From the IMG/VR virus record IMGVR_UViG_3300001533_003144, positions 1-64,000 of that record: a stretch of 64,000 bases of DNA. One strand, written 5' to 3'. The position numbers and the translations under genes were made by a program. How positions within the stretch are numbered: position 1 is the stretch's first letter; every line of letters starts with the position of its first letter. This DNA comes from a virus. Under the pieces are notes generated by a model. It was not told where the DNA came from, ran no database searches, and saw only the letters and a list, made by a program, of their open reading frames with translations. Positions 41,701-49,970 of this stretch are shown piece by piece.

Positions 41701-43146
41701 CCTGATAAAGAGAGCGCTTCTTTTTATGGTGAAGTTACACAATATTTTATTAAGGCAGAAAAATCTTTGACAGAAGATTATTTTGGGGCTGAAGATAATG
41801 ATGTTCCTATGGATGCTGATTCGGCTTTTGAAGAGGGTTATGATTGCTATATTGCTGAAAATACTAATGATGGTTATAGTGACCTTGATCAGGTAGTTGT
41901 TCCGGACATTTCGCAGGTTGTTGATGCTTCCCCTATTACTTATGACGATTCGGGTGAAGTGGTTCCTCTGAGTCGGCGATTTAATTCTAACAGTAAAGAT
42001 GTTAGGGCTAAGGAAGTTACTTCTTCGGAGAATTATCATTTTAATCCTGATGATGTTTTACCTCTGTTGCCTGATTTTGTTCCGGAAGATACTCGGTTTG
42101 CTCCTGAGTTTGTTGAATTTAGTTTACCGGGAGATGCTGAGATTTATGGTTACAAGTTAATTCCTATTGAAAATCTTGTTCCTTCCGAGAAGCTTTCTGA
42201 AAAAGATCCTGATAAAGTTGCTTCTATTAAAGCTTCCATTGAGGAAGGAAAAGAAATGCCTCCTCTAATAGTTGAGTTTACTCCTGTACTGGATAAAGGT
42301 AAGCCTTATCAGTTTGCTATATTTGATGGACATCATAGGTATTTAGCTTATAAAGATTTAGGTGTAACAGCTATTCCTTGTGCGGTTATTGTTACCCGTG
42401 AGGATTATTCTTTTGAAACCAATATTGCTGTTGAAGAGCTTTTTCGTGTTGGGGATGCTTCTTTAGAGGGTGCAGAAGTAAGGGCTTCAAGTCAGGTAGA
42501 AATTACTCCTGAAAAGTTAAATAAAATAAACAGTCAGGAATGGTTTACTGGTAATAGAGGATCGGATCATCCCCTTTCAGATTTCCCTGTTTATCTCCCT
42601 TCCAGTTTAACGGTAGCCACTCTTTTTGCTGAAGCCGGTAAATATGTAATGGAAGTAGATGGTGAGGTCTTTATGAATATAGATGAACACGAAGCTCAGA
42701 TCCTTACCAATGCAATAGATCCTGTATTTGTTCCGGAAGATATTGTAGGATGGAAAAGTAATTTACTTGATCCCGAAATTGTTGGTGAGGAGGAAGCTCA
42801 GGCTGTTAAAAAGGCTTTAGAGTATTTTGGTCTGGTGGATGTAACTTCTTTCCGGTTATTGCTTAAAGATGAAAGTATTTCCGGGGTATTTGTTGCAAGG
42901 GTAAGTCTTAAAAATGTTAAGGTAGTAGATTATTATGGTCGAGTAAGGGGATCGGAAGATACTTTTTTAGGTGTAGATGCTCGACAGGCTAAAGACGAGG
43001 GTTGTGATGGTTTCTTAGGTAAAAATATTCGTGAAGGTGGTTTAGTTTTTGAGGAGGATTTTCCTATAGCGGATACTTTAGTGGTATTTGATGGATCTTC
43101 CATATCCTCTTTTGAGAAAAACCTTATTAAAGGTTATGGAGGTTAG
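38764..43146 (+). CDS. 1460-residue polyvalent-type protein: HAD, ART-like, PRTase, ART-like, ParB-like, ART-like domains
   Basis: Domains in order. A HAD phosphatase-like unit with LFDFDGTIAF (about 22-31), VGILTARKNEG and VVLYDNRS covers residues 15-180. An ADP-ribosyltransferase-like region starts at QIFYHGGYY (about 420) with a VYMTKDFNYALIYA strand. A phosphoribosyltransferase has the PRPP motif PVYLVDNVVATGAT (about 890). A second ART-like unit has VYRGGSN and SPFYFTPDKESASFY (about 960). A ParB/sulfiredoxin-like unit has FDGHHRYLAYKDLG (about 1185). A third ART-like unit ends the protein (FPVYLPSSLTVATLFAEAG, later DEGCDGFLGKN). This mosaic is that of phage polyvalent proteins, thought to be packaged and injected as multifunction effectors. 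Catalytic competence of each domain is unproven. Confidence 0.7.
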   Translation: MGSGPSFLTKGFLTSLVKKITLFDFDGTIAFTGEEFEDNRLINPIENREITSKLKELIESGESVGILTARKNEGLIRKYLYHIGIFAEELEIFTVGDADSEAKGEFILENFTDYDIVVLYDNRSDYLTSAAEILKDSGIGFAPVLVADNREYKTQGSDQPNKAYQRIIDAYIQDVQGVSVEDISSLWYLDPEEGDLWVQIKERFFSLVSSKEREFIEWVSRLPENLKYAVYAVDMEFDGVLEDFIDHYGVSELYELENLVDVDFFQKCLDRRMESYRLFPYFMSHGWLFKDGTSLDASGDDHRLIPMELWFPENIITLHLSGSDLSARLNTTMNQGQVRALNRIIKELGVSTFTYDVYQGNDQVSSGVVDLISERIDWAAILNPVKVSGSETLGLKKATDLVKVLAKTIPVPDEYLNQIFYHGGYYEDSVIQDIFTNGLKGRDVQGRAMLAPLKNFVYMTKDFNYALIYAVGGSILGSGSPMSDSKDKPWGLVFEIPGSSLSNIQPDEDAIGELIWRAYSENNASLEWLKYYAETYLTSNQLKKIKEGEYMYYAQGGKRLTRYLPHSVLERLLQVSFAFSNEGRVAVSGAYVVDRRHPEVLGGDFDSIKQYMVHISGFSEMPQAIVQLEEQAKILEAEKVQAKKVTSSESGSIPSTVSGKDASSQDILDFFCVTSSGIYGLILVAPATVVDWVEGVKDLPFEEGVTWLFKNYPDPELTLEVCNYLRKLYTKIAGINIRSINAVWEESICPRLVKDAGKKFLGSQDNIWDEDGNLIKASSSLSVVTVGDYSGDLRELAHLVKAGDPEGIYLAGELMSEIVSDGSILVPVPSREGYATTTLNLCESIVKHNPSCQVYDVLKGASRESLYELKKQGKTLTEDELGLTLYGDLPEGSPVYLVDNVVATGATGLAAHKVIPNSILVAIADDSGVAKAGTHYTNLFRNVASGEDFNAFLKGFIGPVYRGGSNKDLSQDQSPFYFTPDKESASFYGEVTQYFIKAEKSLTEDYFGAEDNDVPMDADSAFEEGYDCYIAENTNDGYSDLDQVVVPDISQVVDASPITYDDSGEVVPLSRRFNSNSKDVRAKEVTSSENYHFNPDDVLPLLPDFVPEDTRFAPEFVEFSLPGDAEIYGYKLIPIENLVPSEKLSEKDPDKVASIKASIEEGKEMPPLIVEFTPVLDKGKPYQFAIFDGHHRYLAYKDLGVTAIPCAVIVTREDYSFETNIAVEELFRVGDASLEGAEVRASSQVEITPEKLNKINSQEWFTGNRGSDHPLSDFPVYLPSSLTVATLFAEAGKYVMEVDGEVFMNIDEHEAQILTNAIDPVFVPEDIVGWKSNLLDPEIVGEEEAQAVKKALEYFGLVDVTSFRLLLKDESISGVFVARVSLKNVKVVDYYGRVRGSEDTFLGVDARQAKDEGCDGFLGKNIREGGLVFEEDFPIADTLVVFDGSSISSFEKNLIKGYGG

Positions 43147-43147
43147 T

Positions 43148-43555
43148 ATGTCTAAAGTAATTGGTTCTATTGTGGCGGTGTTGCTTGTTGTAATATCGTT
43201 CAGTTTGGTGTTAATGTCTGGAGGAGAGTCTGAACAGGTTATTCCGGGAAAGAACGGTTCGGAATATTCCGTATTGTTGGATCTTCCTACTGGAATTCTT
43301 GAGCTTATCGAAGAGTGTAAATTAAAGGAGGTTGACCAGACCTGTAATGTAGCTGTTACAGTTAAAGTTAAATTACTTAAAAAACCCTCTGGGCCTGGTA
43401 CTCTTCCTGAAAAAGAGACTGAGGTGGAAGAGATTGATGTGGAGGGAAAAAAAGAAACCCCTGATAAATCTGGGGAGGAAAAAGAAGTTCCGGATACGAA
43501 TACCGTTCTGGAAACTTCTGGAGATATAATAATCCCTTCTAAAGCAGGGGCTTAA
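43148..43555 (+). CDS. membrane-anchored hypothetical protein, 135 aa
   Basis: The start lies immediately after the giant gene, with GGAGG upstream. An N-terminal hydrophobic helix (IGSIVAVLLVVISFSLVLM) precedes a short extracytoplasmic beta part with two Cys and an acidic low-complexity tail (EETEVEEIDVEGKKET region). No lipobox is present. A class B motif follows the stop. Confidence 0.55.
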   Translation: MSKVIGSIVAVLLVVISFSLVLMSGGESEQVIPGKNGSEYSVLLDLPTGILELIEECKLKEVDQTCNVAVTVKVKLLKKPSGPGTLPEKETEVEEIDVEGKKETPDKSGEEKEVPDTNTVLETSGDIIIPSKAGA

Positions 43556-43597
43556 AATATAGTCTTAGTTTTCTTGTTTCCTATAGAAGTTTTCTCT

Positions 43598-43608
43598 TTT
43601 ATATAATA
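43598..43608 (+). promoter_or_regulatory. class B promoter-like motif TTTATATAATA, copy 2
   Basis: Exact copy with CTCT upstream, in the 89 bp gap before 43645 and ending 36 bases from that ATG. It would drive the portal operon. Confidence 0.65.
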
Positions 43609-43644
43609 TAGTGTAGATTTTTTTCGTTTATTACGGAGGTCAAA

Positions 43645-44049
43645 ATGAGCGAAACAGGATATGCTCGTTATTGTGAGCAACAGCGTATAGCTAAAGGAGA
43701 TCCTTTGAGTGGGGCTTTTTTGAAGGTTAAGGCTGATCGTGAGGAGAAAGAAGGGTTATCAGAGTTTGATGGGCTGATAGATGTTGACCGGGTGGAGGAA
43801 CCTGTTTTTGTTAATGTTGAAGATGAAAAAATTATTGAAGAGATGTTGACTCCTATTACAGAGGATGGAGAACCCTTAGACTTTGAATCTTTTGAGGATC
43901 GTGAGGAGAAGAAATTTAACTACGATTCTGAGGAAGAAGAGACTTTTGAAGACCCCGAAAAACGGGTTAAGGAAGAGGTTGGTGATGCTAAGGTTCTTGT
44001 AGAGGATTTGGATGATTCCTTGTCTGAGATTGAAGGTATTCTTGATTAA
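43645..44049 (+). CDS. acidic hypothetical protein, 134 aa
   Basis: TACGGAGG precedes the ATG. The protein is strongly acidic and repetitive (EEEETFEDPEKRVKEEVGD) with a helical start. It is first in the portal operon, so it is probably structural or a packaging accessory. No family is recognised. Confidence 0.5.
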   Translation: MSETGYARYCEQQRIAKGDPLSGAFLKVKADREEKEGLSEFDGLIDVDRVEEPVFVNVEDEKIIEEMLTPITEDGEPLDFESFEDREEKKFNYDSEEEETFEDPEKRVKEEVGDAKVLVEDLDDSLSEIEGILD

Positions 44050-44061
44050 GGGGGTGTTGTT

Positions 44062-44277
44062 ATGAAAGTGACGGCTTTAGTAAAGGCAGCTAATCTGTCT
44101 GAATTGTATCGTCCTGGAGATCCTGTTCAGCTTGAAGATGGTTCTCAGGGTATAATTACTGAAATAGATGAAGCCTCAGGTTTGATTGATATTGAAATGC
44201 CGGAAGATGCTGATGTTGAAAAAATGTCCGTTAATGTACCGCAAGATATTCAAACTCCTTTTAAACGGGTGGACTAA
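44062..44277 (+). CDS. hypothetical protein, 71 aa
   Basis: AAGGGGG precedes the ATG. The middle has a small beta-rich domain (YRPGDPVQLEDGSQGIITEI) resembling an SH3/KOW-like barrel. It overlaps the next gene by one base. Confidence 0.45.
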   Translation: MKVTALVKAANLSELYRPGDPVQLEDGSQGIITEIDEASGLIDIEMPEDADVEKMSVNVPQDIQTPFKRVD

Positions 44278-44615
44278 TGATCGCAAATGCTGTTGTTAGT
44301 GAGATACTTGAAGGAATATCTTTTCCTTCTAGTTTCAGGTTAGTTAGTTCTACAAAATTACCTAACGAGATATTAAGTCGGTTTGAGGTGTTGGTTCAGA
44401 ATTCCGAGACTGTACAGGTGGTTAGGTTTGATGTTTGGGTATCTGAGTATGATGGTGTTGTTTTAGGTTACAGGATTAATGATTATTTAGGTAATGTTTT
44501 ATCTGTTTTAAATGATGATACTGTTCAGCCTTATTTTTATGTTCAGGATCACCGGCAGTATATGGCGGATCTGGGTAGAGTAGCTGTTCGGTTTGGGAGG
44601 TCAAGGTGGCTTTAA
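44277..44615 (+). CDS. hypothetical protein, 112 aa
   Basis: The start overlaps the preceding stop (TAATG). The product is beta-rich with a basic end and overlaps the portal gene start by ten bases. It is likely a small virion or portal-associated protein. No motif is recognised. Confidence 0.45.
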   Translation: MIANAVVSEILEGISFPSSFRLVSSTKLPNEILSRFEVLVQNSETVQVVRFDVWVSEYDGVVLGYRINDYLGNVLSVLNDDTVQPYFYVQDHRQYMADLGRVAVRFGRSRWL

Positions 44616-47245
44616 GATATAAAAAAAGAAGGGGTGTTTCTAAACCTTCTGCAAGGGCTGTTGGTGTAGCAGCCTCCGGGGGCTTTAGTTCTACTTCTTC
44701 TTATTCTATGACTACAGGTACTCCTGATATAAGGGATCCCTTATTTTCTCCGGAAGGTTTTTATATCACTAATCAGGATATTAAGACTTATAATAGGTGG
44801 ATACGGTATTATGATGCTTTTCACCCTATTTTACCTAACTCTTTGGACATACACTCACTGTTCCCTATCAGTGATTTTAGTTTTAAAGGCATTGAAGATC
44901 CTTTTGTATCTAAATTTTATACTTTTGTTAAGGATGATGTTCTCAGTCTCCTCGACTGGGTTATACTTGTCTCTACGGAGTATGAGCGGTTAGGTGAGGC
45001 TTTTTCTTTTTTTCAGTGGGATACCTATAACGGGTACTTTAATACGGCTACTATACTTAATCCTGATCTGCTTGAGATTTATCCGTTTGAATGGGACGGT
45101 TCAAAAAGGTTTGTGGTGTCTATGGATATTCCCGAAACCTTTCAAGTTCTTTATGATAAGAAAGGTGTTGATTCTCGTTATAGGGGTATGTGGTTATCTC
45201 TCGACCCTGTTATTAGAAGATGTGTGGAGTCGGGTTTGCCTATACCTCTTAATCCTGACAATGTTTTTGGTATGCAGAGGTTACAACATGCTTACGATGT
45301 CCGGGGGACTAGTCAGGTGTTGCGTGTCCTGAAAGACCTGATGTACGAAGATAAGCTCAGGGAAGCTCAGATGGCTGTAGCCGATGGTCATATTACTCCT
45401 TATCAGTTATGGAAAATAGGTAACTCACAGCAAGGGTATGTCCCTACGGAAGGGGAACTTGCTGAGTGGGATAAAATGTTAGCAAATGCCGAACACCAAA
45501 ACCTGTTTAGAATAGTAACACACTCGGATGTTGCTTATGAGACTAAAGGGGTTTCGGAGGGGCTTTTAAATATAACCGGTGAAATGGAAAAGATAGAAGA
45601 TCGTATTTTAACTGCTCTATATACCAGTCGAAGTATGACTACGGGTGAGGGTCCTTGTGTTAGTGCGGACACTGAAGTTTTAACGGCTTCTGGGTTCAAG
45701 CCTTTTCCGGAAGTTACTGTAAAAGATTTGGTTGCCTCTGTAAATCCTTCTACACACGAGATAGAGTATTGCTATCCGAAAGAAGTTCTGTGCTTTGATG
45801 TAGAAGGTCCTATGTTTCTCTTTAAGAATAATGCTTTGGACCATAAAGTGACCCCTAATCACCGGTGTTTTGTTAAAACTTCACCTAAAAAGCCTTTTGA
45901 GATATTGAGGGCTGAGTTGATTAAAGGGCATCATAGGTTTATGACTGGGATAACCCCTTTTAAAGGTCAGGATGTTTCCGAGATAAAGATTGGTAATAGG
46001 GCTTATCCTATCGAGGATTATCTTAAATTAGTTGGGTTATATTTATCAGAAGGTAATATTGATTATTCTAAGTCAAAAAATTGTGCTGGTGTTTGTATTA
46101 CTCAGACAAAACAGCATAAGAAAGGATTAAACCCTAGGTTTTTAGAGATATCTGAGGCTCTTTTAAAGTTCAGTCCTCATTTTTATTTTTCAGAGTTAAA
46201 ATCTCCTCAAGGGAGTAAAGGTAGGTTTCGTTTATATGATCCAGAGCTTGCTAAACATATCGTTAAAAATTATGGATGTGGTTCCCTTAATAAGAAAATA
46301 CCTCTTTGGGTAAAAGCTCTTTCTTCTCCTTTGCTTGAGAATCTTTTAGAGGGCTGTTTCCTTGGTGATGGTTCTTTCACAAATAAAACCCGTTCTTCAG
46401 GGGGCTACGAGATATATACGATTTCTAAGGCTTTAGCCGATTCTCTTCAGGAGGTTGCTTTAAAGTGCGGGAAGGTTTCGATTATCAAGTTGAGGAAAAG
46501 ACCTTTACCTAGGAAAGACTTATATCGTGTCCGTATATACTGCCCTGGAGATGTCCGTAAAGAGGTTTTCAAATACCCTTCTTTAGGTAGAACTTCTGCT
46601 ATAAAGACTGAACTTTATAAAGGTAAGGTGTATTCTTTGGATTTACCTCCTAACAGGCTATATGTGTCCCGTAGAAAAGGGAAAATAACGGTTACAGGGA
46701 ATACTTACAGTAATGCTGTAATAGGTTTAAAGGTTCTTGAGGGTAGGTATCAGAATAAGTTGTATCGTATCTCTTCAACTATCCGGAGCCTTTTTAAGAA
46801 GATTGCTTATGCCAACGATTTTTATGAGACTACTCAGGCCGAGCTTTCACACGGTGTCCGGAGATCTAAAAAAGATAGGAAACTGTTGGTCCCTATGGTT
46901 CATTGGGATAATTATTTCAGCTTTTCAAAAGATATTGAAAGGGCAAAGTTTTACCAAACCTTAGCTCAGGCACATAAAATAAGCTGGAGAAGGGTATTGG
47001 AGATATTGGGTCTTGATTTTGATGAGGAACGCAAAATCCTTGCTGAGGATATGAAAACTATTATGGATACCGATGTGTATAAACAGAAAATAACTGATTT
47101 TACGGGTAAAGAAGATCCTTATGCAGGGGGTTCCCCTACGGATCTTTCTTCTCCTCCTAGTCCGGGAGAGGTGGCTATGGAAGATGTAGGGGCGGAAGTT
47201 ATGGAGGATGTTGGTGCCCCCCCTTTACCTGATATAGATGTCTAA
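44606..47245 (+). CDS. portal protein with intein
   Basis: The GTG at 44606 follows GGGAGG. The extein parts (350 and 180 residues) join as GEGP|TYSNAVIGLKVLEGRYQ, the conserved portal segment of large myovirus-like phages, with upstream segments such as YRGMWLSLDP and downstream helices RSLFKKIAYANDFYE. The spliced protein of 530 aa has normal portal length. The C-terminus is acidic and Pro/Gly-rich. Interruption by the 45656-46702 intein is clear; the portal identity rests on the extein pattern and its place before protease, scaffold and capsid genes. Confidence 0.75.
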   Translation: MALRYKKRRGVSKPSARAVGVAASGGFSSTSSYSMTTGTPDIRDPLFSPEGFYITNQDIKTYNRWIRYYDAFHPILPNSLDIHSLFPISDFSFKGIEDPFVSKFYTFVKDDVLSLLDWVILVSTEYERLGEAFSFFQWDTYNGYFNTATILNPDLLEIYPFEWDGSKRFVVSMDIPETFQVLYDKKGVDSRYRGMWLSLDPVIRRCVESGLPIPLNPDNVFGMQRLQHAYDVRGTSQVLRVLKDLMYEDKLREAQMAVADGHITPYQLWKIGNSQQGYVPTEGELAEWDKMLANAEHQNLFRIVTHSDVAYETKGVSEGLLNITGEMEKIEDRILTALYTSRSMTTGEGPCVSADTEVLTASGFKPFPEVTVKDLVASVNPSTHEIEYCYPKEVLCFDVEGPMFLFKNNALDHKVTPNHRCFVKTSPKKPFEILRAELIKGHHRFMTGITPFKGQDVSEIKIGNRAYPIEDYLKLVGLYLSEGNIDYSKSKNCAGVCITQTKQHKKGLNPRFLEISEALLKFSPHFYFSELKSPQGSKGRFRLYDPELAKHIVKNYGCGSLNKKIPLWVKALSSPLLENLLEGCFLGDGSFTNKTRSSGGYEIYTISKALADSLQEVALKCGKVSIIKLRKRPLPRKDLYRVRIYCPGDVRKEVFKYPSLGRTSAIKTELYKGKVYSLDLPPNRLYVSRRKGKITVTGNTYSNAVIGLKVLEGRYQNKLYRISSTIRSLFKKIAYANDFYETTQAELSHGVRRSKKDRKLLVPMVHWDNYFSFSKDIERAKFYQTLAQAHKISWRRVLEILGLDFDEERKILAEDMKTIMDTDVYKQKITDFTGKEDPYAGGSPTDLSSPPSPGEVAMEDVGAEVMEDVGAPPLPDIDV
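45656..46702 (+). mobile_element. intein with LAGLIDADG-type endonuclease in portal gene
   Basis: The 349-residue intein starts with Cys (CVSADTEVLTASGF, block A) and has block B VTPNHRCFVK with the catalytic His. Two LAGLIDADG-like motifs follow, LVGLYLSEGNID and LLEGCFLGDGSF. It ends with GKITVTGN followed by Thr as the first extein residue. The penultimate residue is Gly, not the usual His. Inteins with altered penultimate residues can splice, but slower. The endonuclease motifs look intact. Confidence 0.85.
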
Positions 47246-47256
47246 GGAGGGGTTAA

Positions 47257-47409
47257 ATGGCTTTTAAAATGAAAGGAAAAGGTAAACCTGTTTCTTTAAT
47301 TCGGGGAGAAAAAAAGGTAGATGCTTCTACCGGCAAAACAAAAAAGGTGTTAGTTGAACGACCTATCCCTGAAAAAAAAGAAGAAAAAGAGGATAAATCG
47401 GGAGAATAG
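47257..47409 (+). CDS. small basic hypothetical protein, 50 aa
   Basis: AAGGAGGGG precedes the ATG by 7 bases. The product is Lys-rich (MAFKMKGKGKPVSLIRGEKK) and disordered, ending in an acidic tail. It fills the gap between portal and the next gene, so it is probably real. Function is unknown. Confidence 0.5.
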   Translation: MAFKMKGKGKPVSLIRGEKKVDASTGKTKKVLVERPIPEKKEEKEDKSGE

Positions 47410-47411
47410 TT

Positions 47412-47741
47412 ATGTCACTGTACCTAAACAAGGCGATGTTTAAGTCGCAGATAGATAAGTCCTTTTATTATGGTCTAGGTTTTTTCGGGGGTCTGGGTTT
47501 AGATTTTATGACGGCAACTTCTTCAAAATCTCAAGAATCTAATCCTCCTTATGATGATATAGCTAAAGTTTTTGAGGAGGTTTTAAATAATTCTTCCGGA
47601 TTGAGCTTTAGTGCAAAAAAGGAGATAAAAGACAAGTTATCTCCTTTAGGTGTTGAGCTTACGGACGAGGGGGTTGAGTTTTTGTATAACTCCTATTTAG
47701 ATTGTCTTGAGCCTGATTTATATAATAGTTTTGTAGAGTAG
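47412..47741 (+). CDS. hypothetical protein, 109 aa
   Basis: The ATG follows GGGAGAATAG. The first third is aromatic with a possible amphipathic segment, and the rest is an acidic helical domain (YDDIAKVFEEVLNN). It may be a structural or scaffold partner, by position only. Confidence 0.45.
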   Translation: MSLYLNKAMFKSQIDKSFYYGLGFFGGLGLDFMTATSSKSQESNPPYDDIAKVFEEVLNNSSGLSFSAKKEIKDKLSPLGVELTDEGVEFLYNSYLDCLEPDLYNSFVE

Positions 47742-47754
47742 GAGGGTTTTGGCT

Positions 47755-48528
47755 ATGCCTTTTTTTGTTAGAGCAAAAAGTTCTAAATTACAGATTATAA
47801 CTAAAAAGACTGTTGCCTGTAATGATGTTGAGGTTCCTCTTGATCTTGAAAATCATTTTTATATCCGTAACTGGGCTGTCTCAAGTTATGAACGCTGGGG
47901 ACTAAACACTAATGCTGATGGGTTCAGGCACAGACATCTCAGTAATGATTTCAAGTCTTTTGATGGTGCTTGGGTATGTCTTGATCATGTTGCAGAGTCC
48001 TCTGAAGATAGTGTTGGGTCTGTTTTACATCCAGTATATACTAATGAGCAGTATGTAGAAAATATTCTTGCGGTGAACCGTACCTTAGTAGAGAAAAAGG
48101 GGTATCCTTTTCTTGAGAAGGACATACTTGAAGGTAGGATTACTGACACAAGTATGGGTGCTGTTTCAAGGGCTACAGAGTGTACAATCTGTCGTAATGT
48201 AGCTAGAAATGAGAAAGAATATTGTGAGCATCTCCGGAAAGATGCTTTAGGTAATTCAATGAAAGGTAGGACTGTCGTTGTTGCCGGTAAGCCTCGTGTG
48301 GTTGGTGAGTTGTATGTAGATTCCATTTTTCTTGAGGACTCCATTTTGACAGAAGATGCCGGGGCTGATATTAACGCTAAAATTTTTAATATAGCTGCAA
48401 GCCGAAATAAAGGTGTGGCTTGTGGTGATGCTTTATATTTTGCTATTAAGGCGGCAATTAAGGAACACGGTAGGACTCGTTATTTGAGCAGATTGCTGGA
48501 CAGTTTTGAGCAGAAGATAGATGTTTAG
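47755..48528 (+). CDS. prohead protease-like protein
   Basis: The ATG at 47755 is 9 bases after GGAGG. A herpesvirus-assemblin-like pattern is present: His78 in WVCLDHVA and Ser133 in GRITDTSMGAVSRA, spaced as in phage prohead proteases. A zinc-like Cys cluster follows (CTICRNVA, EYCEHL). The size and position between portal and scaffold/capsid genes support the call. A different head-maturation protein is possible. Confidence 0.6.
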   Translation: MPFFVRAKSSKLQIITKKTVACNDVEVPLDLENHFYIRNWAVSSYERWGLNTNADGFRHRHLSNDFKSFDGAWVCLDHVAESSEDSVGSVLHPVYTNEQYVENILAVNRTLVEKKGYPFLEKDILEGRITDTSMGAVSRATECTICRNVARNEKEYCEHLRKDALGNSMKGRTVVVAGKPRVVGELYVDSIFLEDSILTEDAGADINAKIFNIAASRNKGVACGDALYFAIKAAIKEHGRTRYLSRLLDSFEQKIDV

Positions 48529-48543
48529 TTTAGGAGGAACATT

Positions 48544-49896
48544 ATGAGTGTTTTAGACAAAAAAAGAAAAGCCATTGCTCGTAGGAGTAGAAAGGTTTCG
48601 GCTGCAAATTCTGGACTTAAAAAGAAGGTTTCTGATCTTTATAAAAAGACTCAGGCAGCAAAAAAGGGTACTGATGAAGATTTAAAAAAAAGAAGGGAAG
48701 CTTTTAAGCGGAGAATTCTTGCAAAGAGGGAAGAAAAGGAGGCTTTAGATAAAAATAAAGGTCCTAAAGATCCCAAAGATCTCAAAGATCCTAAAGATAC
48801 TAAAGACTCTAAAACGGTTAAGAAGGGTGAAGAGAGGCGCAAGGCAAGAATTGAAGCTTTTCGTAAGAGGAGAGAAGAAAAAAAGGCAGAAGAAAAGAAG
48901 AAGGGCGTTGTAGCTAAGTCTGATGCTGTTTTGGCTCGGATTCGTGCAAAGGTTAAGGCTCATATAAAGACAAAAGGGGCTGATGTGGATGAGAACGGTA
49001 CTCCTATTGTCGGGGATGGTCCTAAAGTGCAGGAAGAGCTTGCTCCTCCTGTTAAAAAAGGGGGTCCCGAAACGGAAGCAAAGCCTGAACCAGTTGTTCC
49101 TGATGAAGAGAAAAAACCTGCTGATTCTTCCCCTCCGGCTAAGACCGAAGAAGAAGAGATGGCAAGCGTTATTGTACAGGTTAACGACAAGTTGGAAGAG
49201 ATATACAAAAGAGAAGAGGTTGATAAAATTCTTAAAGGTGAGTTGGAAGATATAAAAGAGTCACTGACTTCTGTATCCGCTAAATTTAAGGGTATTACAG
49301 CTTCTGGAAAAGAAAGGGGTCTTACTAAAGACGAGCTTACGGCTATCGTAGGGTTTTTAGCTAAGGTCGAAGCCGCTTATGAAAAAAGGATGGTGGGGTT
49401 TGAGACTACTGCTAAAGTGAAAGATATTGATTCTTTTGGTGCTGTGATCAGTAAGGTCAGGGTGGCTGTTGATGTTTCTAATGAACGGGCACACGAGGTT
49501 TTAAAGGCTTATAATGAGAAGAAGGTTACTGCTCGTGAGCTTAAAGATAGTGTCCGGGAAGTTAAAGCTGCTGTTGAGAAATGGGGGGTTGTTGAGTCTG
49601 TTGTTAATCTTTTCAAAAAAGAGGCTTCCGTTTCTTCTTCCGAAGCTCAAAACACTCTCAAAGTAGTGGCTTTTGTGCAAGAGATGGTCGAGCAGGAAAA
49701 GATTCCTGCAAGAGAAATAACCGCACAGGTGAAGGAGTATTTGAATCTTTCTCCTGTAGAGTTTCGGACTGTGGCGGCTACAATGAAAAGGGTGAAAGGT
49801 TCCGCAGTGTCTCCTGATACTGAGTACCCCGAAAGAATGCACTCTACTCAGGCTGGGGGAGATCCTTTGTCTCTTGAGGACTGTTTTAATGATTGA
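48544..49896 (+). CDS. scaffold-like coiled-coil protein, 450 aa
   Basis: Extremely charged, Lys/Glu-rich helices occupy residues 1-150, including a short repeat (DPKDLKDPKDTKDSK). A Pro-rich linker follows, then long amphipathic helices to the end. It has no catalytic motifs. Such proteins between the protease and capsid genes usually serve as scaffolds removed during maturation. Confidence 0.55.
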   Translation: MSVLDKKRKAIARRSRKVSAANSGLKKKVSDLYKKTQAAKKGTDEDLKKRREAFKRRILAKREEKEALDKNKGPKDPKDLKDPKDTKDSKTVKKGEERRKARIEAFRKRREEKKAEEKKKGVVAKSDAVLARIRAKVKAHIKTKGADVDENGTPIVGDGPKVQEELAPPVKKGGPETEAKPEPVVPDEEKKPADSSPPAKTEEEEMASVIVQVNDKLEEIYKREEVDKILKGELEDIKESLTSVSAKFKGITASGKERGLTKDELTAIVGFLAKVEAAYEKRMVGFETTAKVKDIDSFGAVISKVRVAVDVSNERAHEVLKAYNEKKVTARELKDSVREVKAAVEKWGVVESVVNLFKKEASVSSSEAQNTLKVVAFVQEMVEQEKIPAREITAQVKEYLNLSPVEFRTVAATMKRVKGSAVSPDTEYPERMHSTQAGGDPLSLEDCFND

Positions 49897-49920
49897 GGTG
49901 AACAATGTTGTTGTATGATG

Positions 49921-49931
49921 TTTATATAATA
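49921..49931 (+). promoter_or_regulatory. class B promoter-like motif TTTATATAATA, copy 3
   Basis: Exact copy in the 74 bp gap between the scaffold-like gene and the next gene, ending 39 bases before its ATG. It would boost capsid expression. Confidence 0.65.
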
Positions 49932-49970
49932 TATGTGTTTTGATAACGCTCTAATGTGGAGGAAACTATT

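Noticed and set aside
43268-43278. TCCGTATTGTT as another class A motif
   Set aside because: Two mismatches in the AT core and it lies inside a coding sequence with no gene start nearby.
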